From positions 29,001,989-29,065,988 of the forward strand of contig NC_092572.1 of NCBI RefSeq assembly GCF_037975245.1: 64,000 nucleotides of DNA, given 5' to 3'. Position numbers and translations under genes: made by a program. Below, piece by piece: positions 60,802-64,000 of the stretch. Position 1 is the stretch's first letter. Every line of letters starts with the position of its first letter. Source of the stretch: Apostichopus japonicus. Its lineage: Eukaryota > Echinodermata > Holothuroidea > Aspidochirotida > Stichopodidae. A model generated the notes under the pieces. It did no database searches and was not told the DNA's origin. It was given only the letters and a program-made list of their open reading frames with translations.

Positions 60802-63800
60802 TAGCAAGGTAAATATTTTATGGAATAATATAAATACCTGAAGGGAACCTAGCAATTACATTATAACTGTACATAAAACCCCCTTTCTGCTGCATATACC
60901 GACTTTACCCTTTAAAGTAATTTGATTTCCTTCTGCAAAATTAAAACAGCAAATAAACTGTGTAGAATCTTACTTTCACAACTTTCCCATTAAATGAAGT
61001 GGACAGATGGAATCAAATTTCAGTGTTACAGGTAAATTAATCATATATCTCATCATTGTAAACTTACAAAGCTGCCACCTATGTTCATGTAAGACACCGA
61101 GTAGCATTCCTCAGCAAAATATAACAATAATTGTTGTGAGGATATATTATTTGTCATTTCTGTGTACCATATCCTTTTTTTGCTTAAATTACTCTGCCAA
61201 AAAGCTTTCTTAATGGTGTTTATTTTGTTTAACAAAAATCTGCATTAAGAAGTTTTTAGGCCTTTTGCATGTAGAAAATTTTTGACGATCAACTTTTATT
61301 TTACTAAACACCTTTCTACCATTTTAGCCACTATCCAAAATGAAAACTGATAATGGTTTTAGATACAGGAGAGTGCTTTGCCAACTAACAGAGATAGAAA
61401 TACAAATCTCCAGCCAAACTGTTCTGTTTGTCAGAAGGTTCTCCATTTTCCTCCTATGGTGGAGTAACGAATGTGACAGTGACTGCCAGTGAGGCAACCT
61501 GTAGTGTTCTTGATACCACATTGACAGATTTTCCTGGAATGTAAATACATTATGTAGAAGTAAGTGCTTTTTAACATTGTAACTGTGATAACTATTATAT
61601 GAAGCTATGTGTGAGCTGAGAGTGACTGACTTCATTTGATATGAACGAAAAAATATATTTGAATGAAGTATGTCATGAAATAAGCAAAACTCAGAATTGT
61701 GTTAAAAGCAATGAAATCAGTTTACAGTTGCAGAAAAGTTTGTTTTCCGTTTGGTCATTTTTAAATTTCAGCTTCAAAACTAATACTCATAACATACATC
61801 AATTTAGAATGATAGACTTGCATTTATAATCAACTACCATCTTAGCCAACGCTATTAGTGCTGCTTACCGGTTCTTATGTTAACATAATATTATTTATCA
61901 TTTCATAGTTATTCAGGCAGTATGACTGAATCAGAGATCCAAAGAACAACGCTACCGTGATGGAGAACAGATGTCAGTAATACTGTTCATCAGCATCTCG
62001 TATGGTATGTTATCTATTCATAGATTTGTTAGATGTCCAGAACTATTATATTACACAAATTTACTTAAGTGAATTCCTTGCATAATATAATGAATGTGGT
62101 AGTGTAACTTTGGTTACATATGTAAACAGCTGTCATAATATCTGTAGTACTATTTACTGCACTTCATGAAAACATTGTACAGTAATTGAGTCACTAGTAA
62201 TATCCGAGACCAAAAATCCAAAAAAGAAGTATCATATGAAATGTATGTTTCATGTATGTTTTGGCTCCTTGCTGAAATCAAAAGAACCTTTGTAGTCAGG
62301 TTGGCCTGTGTGTGTATGGGTGTATGTATATGACACTTAAGTTTGTATGCATGATAACTTCACAAGGGAATGATTGATGAATGCCTTACTTAATGGGTGG
62401 GTGGTCCACAATGAGTTGATGAATCCTATTGATGTTGGTGCTCATATCATGAATATTAATGAGGTCATAGGATCAAACGGCAAAATCTTCAAATTGTAAT
62501 AACTTGACAATCATTAGTCACAGTTTCTTCAAACGTGAGTGTGTTATTGGTAGGTTGCCTACCAATGGCAATGTGGGTTCCAATATGATAACTGTATTTT
62601 TGAGGAGGTGTGGCTTTACAATATTACAGTTACAAGTGTGTATGATTAATAACTTCACAAGGCAATTATTGACCATTACAATTTTTCGGGAGTAGGTGCA
62701 CCTTATTGTTTTCGGTGCTCATGTCATGACTAATTATGAGTACCAGATGAGGGATGTTTATCAAATTGCAGTTACTCAGGTGGAAATCATATGTTTGATC
62801 TTCAAAACTGGATCAGTGATATTTGTAGATGGCAGACACATGCTGATGTCTGCTAATACAATGCATGGTTCATTCATATTTATAAAGAGCCCTGGCTAGC
62901 ATTATTTTGGTAACATAACTTCAGGGTATACTTCACTATTACATACTTGGAGTGTTCCCTGTTAATCAATGAACAGCAGCAAGGAACCATGGGATGTTTT
63001 CATTCTGGTTCTAGATATGCACTCAGCCAAGTAAATGAAGCCTGCTGTGTTTTTATTTATATTTTTCTAATTCCCAACATGTATATTGATCCCCCCCCCC
63101 CCCCCACCTAGTGACTTGTTACTGAGAATGACACAGTAGCTCATTAAGACACTGAACTGGTACCAATCAATTTCTGTACTAAGAAAATAAGACAACATGA
63201 CAGAAATGCAATACATAGGACTAAAAGGAACCTTGAAAGAAATATTTCAAGTTGATATACTTTAGTTGATATACGAATTTTCTGCATCTTTAGATTCATA
63301 CCACATTCTTGTAGCTCTTTGTATAACCAAAATATAACATTTGTGAGGTTTTTTGTTGTTGTATAAACAGGCTTTTAACAGCTGAGTGAATGACGATGAT
63401 ATTGCAATTCAGCTAGAATTTTCCTTTTTTTCTTTCTATAATACAATATTTAACTCCCTTTTCCTACAGAGGAAAAATATCGTTTCTATCTAAAAATGGA
63501 GACATTCAGAAAATATATCAGATTTCAAAGGATAAATCTGTAAGAAGATGATAACAAGGAGAGCTTTTAAAGAATATTTGACGTCGCAGTGGTACCGCCA
63601 CTCCAAGGAAGAATCGAGGGTTCAGCCGGTCAAAGTAGGTTACAATCAGTCAAGTGAATTAATCAGCCATATCTTGATTGAGGGACAAGACATTGAAATG
63701 ATTTTTGATTTTTTGCAATTAATCACATATGTTACAGTGTAGCATAGTTTTCTTTTCCATATATGTTTTACATTGCTCGTGACCTCAATATCCATTTAAA

Positions 63801-64000
63801 ATGGGGGAATAACTTTGTAATTTCGTTTTCTCTTGGACTAATTTTGCATTCTTTTTTATTTACTCTGTATTATATTAAACGTTTGTGGAAAACTGATATC
63901 ATTGTGAAAATATATTTAAAATTGAATAAGGGAAGGAAAACAGACAGTAGCTTTAAACGGATAAATAAGCAAAATCTGTAAAAGTAAACAAGAGACCATG
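60802..64000. other. 3' flank of the NLR-like gene
   Basis: Contains the candidate poly(A) signal, a second copy of a dispersed repeat (62258-62520, with a further relative at 62640-62760) and a C run at 63091-63107. Short frames show no domain. Part of this may be 3' UTR if splicing occurs after the stop. Confidence 0.45.
60952..60957 (+). terminator. Candidate polyadenylation signal
   Basis: AATAAA lies about 150 bases after the stop codon of the NLR-like gene. No cleavage site can be proven, and other AATAAA-like hexamers occur in this AT-rich DNA. Confidence 0.35.

Overview
This window is animal nuclear DNA. It is AT-rich, its protein-coding exons are short and split by GT-AG introns, and much of it is built from nested DNA transposons, tandem repeats and homopolymer G/C tracts. 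No prokaryotic or viral genes were seen. The one confident gene is a NACHT/Death-fold protein of the kind expanded in invertebrate deuterostomes. An echinoderm is my best guess (inference; no species marker is present).

Regions. 1-5.4 kb: minisatellite, diverged duplications and one 438-bp hAT-type element. 5.4-11.7 kb: a satellite whose ~62-bp unit looks derived from tRNA-Thr(UGU). Its first unit is broken by a 1.1-kb hAT element that carries a second hAT, and its middle is broken by a 3.7-kb CACTG-ended transposon with a TA target duplication. 12.2-19.6 kb: three more hAT-like elements with exact 8-bp target duplications, one of them holding a further nested element. 20-32 kb: mostly non-coding, with a 331-bp tandem duplication, a SINE-like fragment, AGGTCA-rich repeats and an inverted repeat carrying promoter-like motifs. 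32.3-60.8 kb: one plus-strand gene of at least 18 exons. 60.8-64 kb: 3' flank with dispersed repeats.

The gene. Eighteen exons can be joined with matching splice phases into one open frame of 5,721 nt (1,906 codons plus stop); the start codon lies upstream and was not identified. Domain order is beta-propeller-like region, two Death Effector Domains, NACHT NTPase with winged-helix/HD2 region, Death domain, ZU5, UPA, Death domain. ZU5-UPA is the same pair that forms the self-cleaving FIIND of vertebrate NLRP1/CARD8 and the core of PIDD1. Here a Ser-Phe-Ser motif lies at the position expected for the FIIND cleavage site, with a His-His pair about 31 residues upstream. The predicted protein is therefore an invertebrate NLR that could release a UPA-Death fragment by self-cleavage. 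The N-terminal half (DED-DED-NACHT) would sense or oligomerise and the C-terminal UPA-DD would signal. This layout is the main discovery candidate of the window; its function is inferred, not shown.
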